From Podila epigama (taxonomy: Eukaryota; Mortierellomycota; Mortierellomycetes; Mortierellales; Mortierellaceae), in NCBI GenBank assembly GCA_015679605.1, contig JAAAVE010001065.1, forward strand, positions 1 through 10,567: a stretch of 10,567 nucleotides of DNA. The letters run 5' to 3'. Shown piece by piece: positions 1 through 7,688 of the stretch (position 1 is its first letter; every line of letters starts with the position of its first letter). The position numbers and the translations under genes are program-made. Under the pieces are notes generated by a model, which saw nothing but the letters and a program-made list of their open reading frames with translations, ran no database searches and was not told where the DNA came from.

Positions 1-1
1 C

Positions 2-2897
2 CATGCTCTCTCCACCGCCAACGAGATATTTTCTCCGCTCACCTCTCCAGCGCTCCAGCCTCACCGGGCCTCGATAGATTATCTCTCCTTTTCAGGTCAG
101 ACATTCAGCGCCCTGCCCATGCAGTTTCAGCCACAGACTTCACAGCAGCAGCAACAGATCCAACACCAACTCCAACAGCTTCAACCCCAGACTGAGCAGG
201 TGAATCAGACACAGCAGCAACAGCAGGTACCTCAGTCTCCCTTTTCAAAGCCATCCGGGTCAAAGCAATCCCGGATAGACGCAAAGAGCCCCGCCTTGAA
301 CTCACAGAGACCCTCCATCAAGCGGAAAACCACTGTCGAGCGTGCTGCCAGTGGCCACTCGCCCGTCTTGCCACGGACGGTGGGCCCCGTTCGTGCCCTG
401 CCAAAGGGGTCACCTGCCATGAGACCCCTTGTCAACCCAATGTCGCCGGCCACGCTTCGCAAGCAGCAGACTAGCCGAGGCCGGTCCTCGTCCATTGCTC
501 CTGCATCACCCCTCATCATGCACTTTCCGACAAACAACCCAGCCCCTTCGCCGTTGCTCAACTCGTCGTCGCAAGCTCAAATGTCTCAGGCCTTATCACA
601 GCCATTGCCCTCACCGCGCCTTGTCACCACCATGCATCAGCTCTCCATGGTACCTTCGTCTCCCATGACGTCTATGAACCTGTCTAGCGGACCAAAAAGC
701 CCAGCCATCTTTGCCCTCCCAGCATCCTCCATGATGCCCCCTCCACAATCACCAATGATCCTGCCTTCAGGGCACACCATCAATAACTTGCAGCATGTAC
801 AAATACCAACCCAGCATCAACTTTCTATTCATCAGCCTCTTCAGGTAATTCAGGCACCCCCTGCAAGTTCGCCTGGAACACAAGACAGCAGCTCCGCTAT
901 GGTGACTGGCCCTACCAATTCGACATCATCTATCATGACTACAACTGCTACCTCTGCCACCGTGACAGCCACCACAACAACAGGCTCAACCACAGCCGCT
1001 AGCACCCCTAGCACCACAGTAACCTCCACCCCTACCACCACTCCCCCAGTAACAACAGAGACAACGGTCGCAGCCACTGTTAGCTCAGCACCATCTGCAC
1101 TTGCACCAGTGACACCAGCGTCGCTCATGAATCTCGGCGCTGGTTCTGGATCGGAATCGACCCCTCATTCATCACCAAAGTTTGGAGCACAGTCTAAAGC
1201 CAAACCAAAGCCCATGTCTTTGGGTGAAAGCGCGTTGGGATCCACATCGCCTGCAACTCCTTCGACTCTGTCTTCTTCATCGTCTCAAAAGCGTGGCACA
1301 AAGCGCCAGTCGAATGGAAGTTCGACCGTTGGGTCTGGCATCCTTGCTCCAAGCACACCGCGTCAAGTGCCACTCACCCCTGGTGGATCCGCCATGTCGC
1401 CCATGCCTCCACCTTCTAGTGGATTCACACAATTGATCTCGCCAGCCCTCAAGCCTACGCTCATACCCCAGACACATCGAGGCACCCAACCAGTACTGAT
1501 GTCACCAAGGTCCCAACCCCTTCTTGTCTCTCCTAGTTTGAAACCTTGGATACCCGGAGGTATAGTGCTACAATATGAGATGAATTTTGCATATGTTTTC
1601 ATGATTATTTACTATTTTATAGCTATTGTGAGAGATACTCTTTCTTTTTTTCATGTTCTCATTTTCTCATTCATGCTTTTTTCTTAACCTGCAATGAATA
1701 GTGTCTACCACCGAGGTCATGGCCAGACTGGCATCCAAGTCCAACTACCAGAACATACTTGATGGCGACCACACGTAAGTCATTTACTATTTCACTCTAT
1801 TGAACGCAGACGTAATTGTTCACTTTGACCAAGGCAAATTAGCAAAGCTAAGCTAAGCTAAACTAAGCCAAGCATGACAACCAAAACAAAATAACTCACT
1901 ATGATATATGTGGTTTTTTATTTCTTATCTGAAATCCATCATGCACCATCAATTTAGAGCTCTTGGACTCTCTTATAATACTGACCTGCATTCTGGGATT
2001 GAACTTCGACGAACGTCGCACAAGGCCGCGGAGCAGAAACGACGCGACTCGCTCAAGCATTGTTTTGATGACCTGCGTCAAATGATTCCCAATATTATGG
2101 AAAAGTCACCATCCAAGGTGTTTTTGTTGAAAAAGTCATTTGACTACATCTGTAATCTCAAGTCGGATGTGGCACAAAAGGATTTGGAGCTGGCACGGAT
2201 GAAGGCTCAACAAGAGTATACCATGCAAGCTATTCAGACCTGGATGACGACACAGATTTCGACAGGTGGTCTGGTGAAAGGTGCGAATACGGCATTATTA
2301 GAGGCCTTTAAAAAGCAGGAGTGGAAGATGCCCGAAGAGGAGATGGAGAAGAAGACGGCCAAGGAGGCGCAGGCAGCCAGGGCGGCTGTTGAAATGGCAG
2401 AGCTGAGTGCAGCGGCCGTTGAGGCAGCCAGGGCAGGGTCCCAGCAAGGAGGGCAGAACAAGGACAGTAAGAATGCACAGGATGGTGATGATAGTGATGA
2501 TGATCCGCCTGCCTCATCGAGTACAACATCTGCCGCCACTAAGGGGGCCAAGAAACCGGCAGCAACATCAACATCAACATCAACATCAACATCAACATCA
2601 GCATCATCGTCCTCTTCGTCGTTGTCTTCAGGTGGTAGCAGTGGTGCTACTACAGGCGCTGCTACACCCAAGTCTTTGTCGTCGTCACCATTGAAGCAGG
2701 CGTCTACTACTACTACGACTACCAAGACATCCGCAGGGACGGCGATACCTCAAGAAGACAACAAGTCAACGCACTCTGCAAAGGAAGGTGACAATGTTGG
2801 TTTGAAGGATGGTGAAGTAGTCAAAGATGGAGCAGATGAGCAAGCACCAGTAGCAAATGGCGATGATCACGATATGGAGGACGTGTCAGCATCATAG
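2..2897 (+). CDS. bHLH transcription factor, NUC-1/Pho4-like (5' partial; 3 exons)
   Basis: Exons are <2-1559, 1702-1774 and 1958-2897, giving 856 residues from the window edge. The frame is open from base 2, so the true start lies upstream. Residues 9-18 hold an FSPLTSPAL block, 40-80 are Gln-rich, 371-378 read TPASLMNL, and about 300-370 are Thr/Ser/Pro-rich. A possible NLS is KRGTKR at 430-435. Exon 2 encodes LASKSNYQNILDG. The bHLH spans about 561-612, with basic-region H565, E569 and R573. This H-x3-E-x3-R pattern is known to mark class B factors that read CACGTG. Helix 2 runs on as a possible coiled coil, followed by Glu/Ala-rich, (TS)6 and acidic Ser/Asp tails. From memory, the SNYQNIL-plus-RTSHKxAEQ arrangement is that of filamentous-fungal NUC-1/PalcA phosphate-starvation regulators. 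The family is well supported; the phosphate role is inference. It is expected to act in the nucleus as a dimer. Confidence 0.92.
1560..1701 (+). other. intron 1 of the bHLH gene (142 nt, phase 1)
   Basis: The donor is GTATAG after CCCGGAG and the acceptor is AATGAATAG. A branch-like CTTAAC lies at 1684-1689, about 13 nt before the AG. Reading through would add a hydrophobic Phe/Ile-rich tail and stop at 1685-1687, losing the bHLH. Splicing restores the conserved SNYQNIL block in frame. Confidence 0.88.
1775..1957 (+). other. intron 2 of the bHLH gene (183 nt, phase 2)
   Basis: The donor is GTAAGT and the acceptor CAATTTAG. Joining AC to A makes a Thr codon and gives GDHTALGLSYN, running directly into the bHLH frame. 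The interior holds a pentamer repeat (AGCTA) at about 1846-1870. I see no strong branch-site match. Confidence 0.88.
1846..1870 (+). repeat. AGCTA pentamer microsatellite inside intron 2
   Basis: About five tandem copies of AGCTA, the later ones degraded (AAACTA, AGCCA), lie within the intron. It is non-coding. Confidence 0.75.
2565..2600 (+). repeat. coding (ACATCA)6 microsatellite
   Basis: Six perfect 6-bp units encode six Thr-Ser dipeptides at residues 747-758 of the partial bHLH protein. The tract lies in the disordered C-terminal region, so length variation would keep the frame. Confidence 0.9.
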
Positions 2898-2984
2898 ATT
2901 TCATTCTCACTTTTTTTTTTTTTTTTTATTTGTATGCATATTACACATTTAACATAAACTTTTGATGAACATGATTGAATACGA

Positions 2985-3117
2985 TGATTGGATGGATGGA
3001 AGGTGGATAGAAGGTTGGAAGATAGATATGATGGATGGATAAGTGGATGGACAAGTGGACGGAGACGTAATTGGATAACTTGGCGTGCATGGATTGAAAG
3101 GATGGAAGGGTGGATGA
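2985..3117 (+). repeat. degenerate GGAT/GGTGGA-rich repeat
   Basis: Many imperfect copies of GGAT, GATGGATG and AAGTGGA lie just beyond the bHLH 3' end. The purine-rich + strand has few C residues. Open frames through it on either strand are by-products of the repeat. Confidence 0.7.
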
Positions 3118-3153
3118 GCAAAAAAGTGACTTTTTTGGGGTGTGCGCACCTGC

Positions 3154-3159
3154 CACGTG
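3154..3159. promoter_or_regulatory. CACGTG E-box/G-box in intergenic spacer
   Basis: A palindromic CACGTG sits inside GCCACGTGC; the minus strand reads GCACGTGGC. This is the known core site of class B bHLH factors such as Pho4/NUC-1, the type encoded next door. It lies about 260 nt after the bHLH stop and 1.37 kb before the next start, so its target, if any, is uncertain. A six-base match can occur by chance. Confidence 0.35.
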
Positions 3160-3523
3160 CAGAATGCCTGCATACAAGGCAAAGCATGCAAGGCAAAAGG
3201 GACCCGGACCTTCCTTGGCCATCGCCATCGCCCTCAACGTCTCGCATTTTTTTTGTTGCTTCGTTTTGCTCACTGACTTGGCAATGCATTTGCATTTGCC
3301 CCCAAGAAAACAAATACAGCCCAAAATTGAGTTTTTTTTTTTTTTCTTTCTTTCTTTTCTTATTTTGGCGCTCTTGGGCGTCAAAGCAGAGGACATGAAC
3401 ATGGACAGGGAACAAAAGGGACAGGGAGGGCGCGTTTCTATGATTATCGTCGCGCCGCGTTCGCTTTGTGACACGCGAATCTTTTTTTCAATGTCTTTTT
3501 GCGATGCATCTGCGAGAGCCCTA

Positions 3524-3580
3524 TTTTTTCTTTTTTTTCTTTTTTCTTTTTTCTTTTTTCTTTTTTCTTTTTTCTTTTTT
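3524..3580 (+). repeat. polypyrimidine (TTTTTTC)n array, about 8 units
   Basis: T6C units repeat about eight times, one of them carrying eight T. The strand is pure pyrimidine across some 57 nt. Such tracts can exclude nucleosomes or form triplex DNA, but nothing shows that here. Lys- and Phe-rich frames over it are artefacts. Confidence 0.9.
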
Positions 3581-4344
3581 GTTGTTTGATTCTTGTTGCT
3601 CGCACATTTTTTTTCGTTTGCTTCTTCATCAAGCACGCTCGACTTGCATCTATTCTGTGCTCAGGTTTGTGCTTTTGTACATTTCCATTGGGTCTTGTGC
3701 TAGCATGCCGTTATGCTGCTTTTTTAGTGCACTTTTTGTGTGAAAAAGGGTCATTGATAATAATACTGTTTCCATCACGGCGGAAAGTTTGGTTGACGCC
3801 CACTCCCTCTTTGACTCTGTGAACAGATCAATCGTAATCTCTTACCGAGTAAAAATAAAAATGTATCTTTCGTTGACAAAAAAGTTGGACACCGACGTAC
3901 TCTTTCCCTGTGATCGCCCTTCTATTTTGTCTATGTTTGTCTTTTTATTTTTTGTGCCTCCGACCAGCTGTGGGCCTAATCCTATTTCTTGCAGGTGGCA
4001 AATTATTGCTGTTGTGGTTATGTTATTGTTGTCAATGCTGGTTGCAAAAAATCCATTGCCAACGGTTTTTTTTTTGTTGTGGTTGCTCCTTGTCTCATGT
4101 CGTGCACCCTGTTCTCTGTTTTCTTTTTTTTTGTTGCATGTCGATCACTTTGTTTATTACTTTACTTTTTTGTCTTCTCTTCCTTTCACTCTCCTCAGCC
4201 CTCTTCACCATGTCATCTCTTAATACCTTCATTGTCCACTTGTAGCCCTACTCTCATTTTCATCCGCGTGTGCCTGCCATCGCCAATCATCCATACCTCT
4301 CCACTCCTTGTTCTTCTTCTCTTTCTTCACCATCTTCTTCGTCG

Positions 4345-4369
4345 TCATCATCATCATCATCATCATCAT
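4345..4369 (+). repeat. (TCA)8 microsatellite
   Basis: A perfect trinucleotide run lies in the spacer about 160 nt upstream of the first transferase start. Confidence 0.9.
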
Positions 4370-4423
4370 TCTTCTGTACCATTATTATCTTTTTGTTCTC
4401 TTACTCCTTCACACACACTATCT

Positions 4424-4452
4424 ATCTCTCTCTCTCTCTCACACACACACAC
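4424..4452 (+). repeat. (CT)n-(CA)n compound microsatellite
   Basis: A CT run is followed directly by a CA run, about 75-100 nt before the ATG of the first transferase gene, probably in its core promoter or 5' UTR. Pyrimidine-rich tracts of this sort are common just upstream of fungal transcription starts. Confidence 0.85.
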
Positions 4453-4484
4453 TCGCTCTCTCCTTTTCATTCTCACGTCTTCTT

Positions 4485-4525
4485 CATAAAAAGATAATCT
4501 GAGAGAGACAAGCATATATCATATA
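4485..4525 (+). promoter_or_regulatory. putative core promoter/leader of first transferase gene
   Basis: A CATAAAAAG stretch, a GATA-type AGATAA (4492-4497) and a purine-rich leader precede the ATG at 4526, which has A at -3. These are pattern matches only; no transcription start can be placed. Confidence 0.3.
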
Positions 4526-6403
4526 ATGACCCTTCAAACAAACACTCACAAGGAAAAGGCATCGAGACATAGGGCCATGCTGGTCATGACCCTAATCTTG
4601 AGCAGTTCCTTTGTCTTCATGTTCCTACACAAGCAGGCTGTCGAAGATGACCTTGCTTTCAACAATCTCTATAAAGAATCCAGACTTGCATCCAATCCAG
4701 TCTCTAATCCAGTCCCTATTCCAGAGAGACATGGCGATGGCATCCTTCCAGGTGAAAGGTTCCTTGCCTATTTGCCCTATGCAGGTCTCACTAATCAGGT
4801 AAAAAAAAAACCTGATCTCCCCCCACCTCACTCCTAAATCTTTTCTACTCTGGCCTTTGTTTAGTTTCTTTTCATTCTTGTTCTTTCTTTACGGAGAAAA
4901 TTCATCAACTTGAACAACTCTTGCCAATGCAAAGATGACAAAAAAAATAACAAAGCGGTGAGATGGCAAAGGAGGGCGTTGCCATCTAAGACAAAATAGA
5001 GTCCAGGCAGTGCATTGTCACATCAGATTCTTTTTTGCCAAAATTACGACACTGAAATCCTCCGTATCTGACTCGTCCTTTTTCCATTCTCTATTGTATT
5101 TTTTTTTCTTTCTTTCCTCCCGTCATGCTGCTGCTCCCATGCATTAACAAAAAAAAACAACAACAATACGAAACAGTTCATGGCATTTCAGCATGCTGCA
5201 TGGGCGGCGCTGCATCTTGATCGGACGTTTGTCCCTCCTCCGATTACGAGTAATAAACACGACCATATGTTTTCGTTCCAAGACTGGTCCACTTACTTTG
5301 ACATCCCCCGGTTCGAACACCTGACTGGTTTGCAGGTCAAGGAGTGGATCAAGGTCAAGCCCATGACACAAGAGGAACTGACTGTGGGCGTCGAGATGGC
5401 CAAGAAGAATAAGTATTATCAGCCATGGGAGGACAAGGCTGAGAATGTGACATGTCAGATCATTCATGGGTTTGGGGTTCTCCAAGGTGTCAGTAAAGTC
5501 TTTTCGAGGCTCTTTCTGTTGCGGGTGACCTTTGTCGACCCACCGCCATCACGGTTACCGGGCCAACTCCACGATGACGCTGCCGATTTGAATGACCCTC
5601 ACAATCATACGGTGACCGAGGTGAGCCTACTGTCTGACCTGGTGAGCAGGTACCAAGATTGGGATGAACAGACCCTCCTACTCTCTCACGCGTTTGGTCT
5701 CAAGGGTTCGCATTCCATCCGACCATGGGATGAGATTGGTCAACATATGCACTTTCGGCCAGAAATCGTTGACTTTGCACGCTCCCTCGTGTACTCGCTC
5801 GGGGCATCCTCCTCCTCCGTTACTGCAGCAGTTTCCAGCACAAAGTCCTCCCAAAACAACAACAGACAACCCATTCCTACATCCTCATCTGATGCCTCAC
5901 ATTCGGCCTCTCCACTTGTTGCGTTCCCACCTTTGCACACATTACCTTCCGCAAAGGCGCGTCCATATATTGCAGTCCATCTCCGGAGGAATGACATTGT
6001 GTCCAAGTGTATAGACAAGAAGGTGGGCATCACTCAAGCGGCCATTGACGCTTGCTCGCCTTCGATTGAGCGGTACGCGGCCGAGGTGAAGAAAGCACAA
6101 GCTGCCCTTCGGAAAAAGACCCAAATGGAACCGATTGTTGTGGTGACAACAGATACAACATCGCAAGCAGACCTGACCGCGATTCTAGCGCTTGGTTGGC
6201 ATCGTGTCGACCATTCAGTGGCAGGCACGAGGGACCGTTACGGGTTGTTTGGTGCCGCTATTGTAGACTCTGCAATTCTTGCACATGCAGATACAATGGT
6301 GGGGACTTTTGTGAGTACCATGAGTCAAATCGCAGAGAATCGGCAACGTAGCTGGTTTCAACAGAAAACTTTGTATCCAAGGACTTTGACTTCCTCGGAG
6401 TAA
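4526..6403 (+). CDS. O-fucosyltransferase-superfamily type II membrane protein, paralog 1
   Basis: Exons 4526-4798 and 5177-6403 encode 499 residues. The N terminus has a basic cytosolic tail, then one hydrophobic span (about 17-34) and a Pro/Ser-rich stem, the layout of a Golgi/ER type II glycosyltransferase. The first domain motif, YAGLTNQFMAFQHAA (85 onward), resembles the GG-x-NQ start of O-fucosyltransferase-like proteins (Pfam O-FucT type). Next comes PPPITSNKHDH and an N-glycosylation sequon in ENVTC. The GDP-sugar-binding half has HLRRND at 359-364, VTTD, and HADTMVGTFVSTMS around D463. In characterised fucosyltransferases the HxRR arginine contacts GDP-fucose. Residues 300-352 form a Ser/Thr/Asn/Pro-rich insertion absent from the neighbouring paralog. 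HLRRND departs from the usual HLRRGD. The acceptor substrate is unknown, and donor specificity for fucose is inferred from the family. Confidence 0.87.
4799..5176 (+). other. intron of transferase paralog 1 (378 nt, phase 0)
   Basis: The donor is GTAAAA after CTAATCAG and the acceptor GAAACAG. A branch-like ATTAAC lies at 5143-5148. Splicing joins GLTNQ to FMAFQHAA and reproduces the block found in the second paralog, which supports both borders. Confidence 0.9.
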
Positions 6404-6460
6404 TTTTTATTTTTATTTTTTTTTATCTTTTTATTTTTATTTTTTGTATTATTCGATTCT
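6404..6460 (+). repeat. T5A-rich 3' flank of transferase paralog 1
   Basis: Repeated TTTTTA units begin right after the stop codon, in the expected 3' UTR. No AATAAA occurs nearby on the + strand, so the poly(A) site cannot be placed. Confidence 0.6.
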
Positions 6461-6788
6461 AGTCTTTTTTTTGTTTCCCTTGTTCTTTCCATTGTATTGT
6501 TTTTATATATACTTTTGTAGTTGTTCGCATTCACACCATTATGACATTATGAGTTTTTACGGCTATACGGCACGAAGGTGTTATTATTAGTATCTTTTTT
6601 TTTTAAAAAAAAATAATTTGAGGTTGAGTACCTGAAGCAATAGGGGAGGCAGGGCAAAGTTTTTGTTGTCTTGATGAGAAAGGGGGGGAAGAAGTGGAAA
6701 GAAAACAATATTAATGTGTGAATGTATGAGTGAGTGCGTTTGTGAATGCGTGTGTATTTTGTTTGTGTGAATGTACGCATGTTTGTGT

Positions 6789-6848
6789 GTTTGTGTGCAT
6801 GTTTGTGTGCATGTTTGTGTGCATGTTTGTGTGCATGTTTGTGTATGA
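6789..6848 (+). repeat. 12-bp minisatellite GTTTGTGTGCAT, 4 perfect copies plus a partial
   Basis: Perfect units lie at 6789-6800, 6801-6812, 6813-6824 and 6825-6836, with a decayed fifth at 6837-6848. They sit within a wider TG-rich zone from about 6715. The 12-bp period is a multiple of three, which creates false long ORFs on both strands (Cys/Val/Met and His/Thr/Asn peptides). Confidence 0.92.
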
Positions 6849-7331
6849 AAGAAGAATGGCACCCGAGCTAACATCTCCCTTTTTGGGATTGGGCGTAAAG
6901 CAAAATGGAAAACAAAAAAAAAGGCGACAGAGTTTTGCACACAGAGAAGGCAATGGGAAGGTCGGTCAATAAAAGGTGGTTGGGTGACACGGAAATATTT
7001 TTAGAGCGTTCATGATAACGAAGCCCTGGTAAAAATACTTGGCATAAGCAGCAACAGCTCGCTCTTCTGTATGTCAACGCCCTGTTAAGTTGCTCGTTTG
7101 AAAGTTTGAAAGAAACAAAAAAAAAAAAAATGATTGTTGTTGTCCTTTGCTCATGTCGAAAGAACGCACACCATCATTGTTTACAACAGTTCACTCTTGT
7201 ACGTCTCCAAAATAGGACAATGTGGGCAGGCCTTGGCTGTTGCCTCATTTTCGTCCAGTCATCCAGTCACTCGCTCGTTCGGGCGTCCAGTAAGGCGCCG
7301 AAAAAGAATGAAAGAGCTGAAGATAAACGAC

Positions 7332-7404
7332 AAGGCGGCGCACAACCATAAAATAGATTTGGAAAAAAGCCAAACTTTTAAGGTGAACGACACTCCGCCG
7401 CCTT
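7332..7404. promoter_or_regulatory. 9-bp CG-rich inverted repeat flanking a TATA-like site
   Basis: AAGGCGGCG (7332-7340) and its exact complement CGCCGCCTT (7396-7404) enclose 55 nt that include ATAAAATA (7348-7355). Both arms are preceded by AACGAC (7326-7331 and 7386-7391). A related AAGGCGCCG lies at 7292-7300. The element is about 285-355 nt upstream of the second transferase ATG. CGG triplets in opposite orientation are what Zn2Cys6 fungal factors usually read, but the spacing here is long, so binding is only a hypothesis. Confidence 0.4.
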
Positions 7405-7522
7405 TTGTCTGACTCCAGTTCGTTTCACATACATTCGCGCACTAACTCACTTGCGTTCTGCAAGTGAAGCGTTTTATGAATCAGCTAATCTCACCTCATT
7501 CCTCATTCCTCATTCCTTTTCA

Positions 7523-7570
7523 TTTTCCTTTTCCTTTTCCTTTTCCTTTTCCTTTTCCTTTTCCTTTTCC
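7523..7570 (+). repeat. (TTTTCC)8 microsatellite upstream of transferase paralog 2
   Basis: Eight perfect hexamers are preceded by CTCATTC copies (about 7495-7515) and followed by T8CC. The tract is about 120 nt upstream of the chosen ATG at 7689. If read as protein it gives a Phe-Pro repeat, which is why an earlier in-frame ATG at 7464 was not used. Confidence 0.92.
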
Positions 7571-7688
7571 TTTTTTTTCCATTTCCTTAGACACTCTACA
7601 GTTTTTGTTACGGTTTGGAGTGCAAAAAGTGAAGAGAAAAAAATCAGAAAGAAAGGTGGACCTGAATTTCAAAACAAAAAGCCCATCA

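Larger units (their letters stand above)
2898..4525. other. intergenic spacer between bHLH gene and first transferase gene (no gene seen)
   Basis: This 1.6-kb stretch holds the 3' end of the bHLH transcript (a T-run starts about 13 nt after the stop) and the upstream region of the next gene. Long readings on either strand are Lys/Phe/Ser-rich or hydrophobic. They simply translate T-rich or repeat DNA and show no domain. Contents are GGAT-type repeats (2985-3117), a CACGTG box (3154-3159), a T6C array (3524-3580), and TCA, TC and CA microsatellites (4345-4452). No tRNA or other RNA gene was recognised. Confidence 0.75.
6404..7688. other. intergenic spacer between the two transferase genes (no gene seen)
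   Basis: The first part is a T5A-rich 3' region after the stop (about 6404-6460). Then come a TG-rich minisatellite (6715-6850), an AATAAA at 6968-6973 too far from the stop to be a likely signal, a run of A (7118-7130), a CG-rich inverted repeat (7332-7404) and a TTTTCC array. Open frames here encode low-complexity peptides and show no domain on either strand. Confidence 0.75.

Noticed and set aside
1908-1957. ATG at 1908 as an independent start for a 329-residue bHLH protein
   Set aside because: It lies inside an intron with good borders, and splicing instead joins conserved sequence on both sides in frame.
2941-3636. Minus-strand 231-codon open frame, Lys-rich
   Set aside because: It reads across T-runs and the T6C array in reverse; composition is pure low complexity and no domain is visible.
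3789-4489. Overlapping + strand hydrophobic open frames, possible membrane proteins
   Set aside because: Phe/Leu/Ser/Cys content comes from T-rich DNA. Three overlapping frames are all equally open and end in microsatellite-derived peptides.
6587-6972. Open frames on both strands over the TG-rich zone (His/Thr/Asn or Cys/Val/Met repeats)
   Set aside because: The 12-bp period keeps all frames open; these are translations of the minisatellite.
7106-7412. Two overlapping small + strand open frames upstream of paralog 2
   Set aside because: No recognisable motif, and they lie in the likely promoter. Neither frame is favoured by composition.
7464-7688. Upstream in-frame ATG that would extend transferase paralog 2 by 75 residues
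   Set aside because: The extension is a translated TTTTCC microsatellite (Phe-Pro repeat) and would bury the signal-anchor. The ATG at 7689 gives the same layout as paralog 1.
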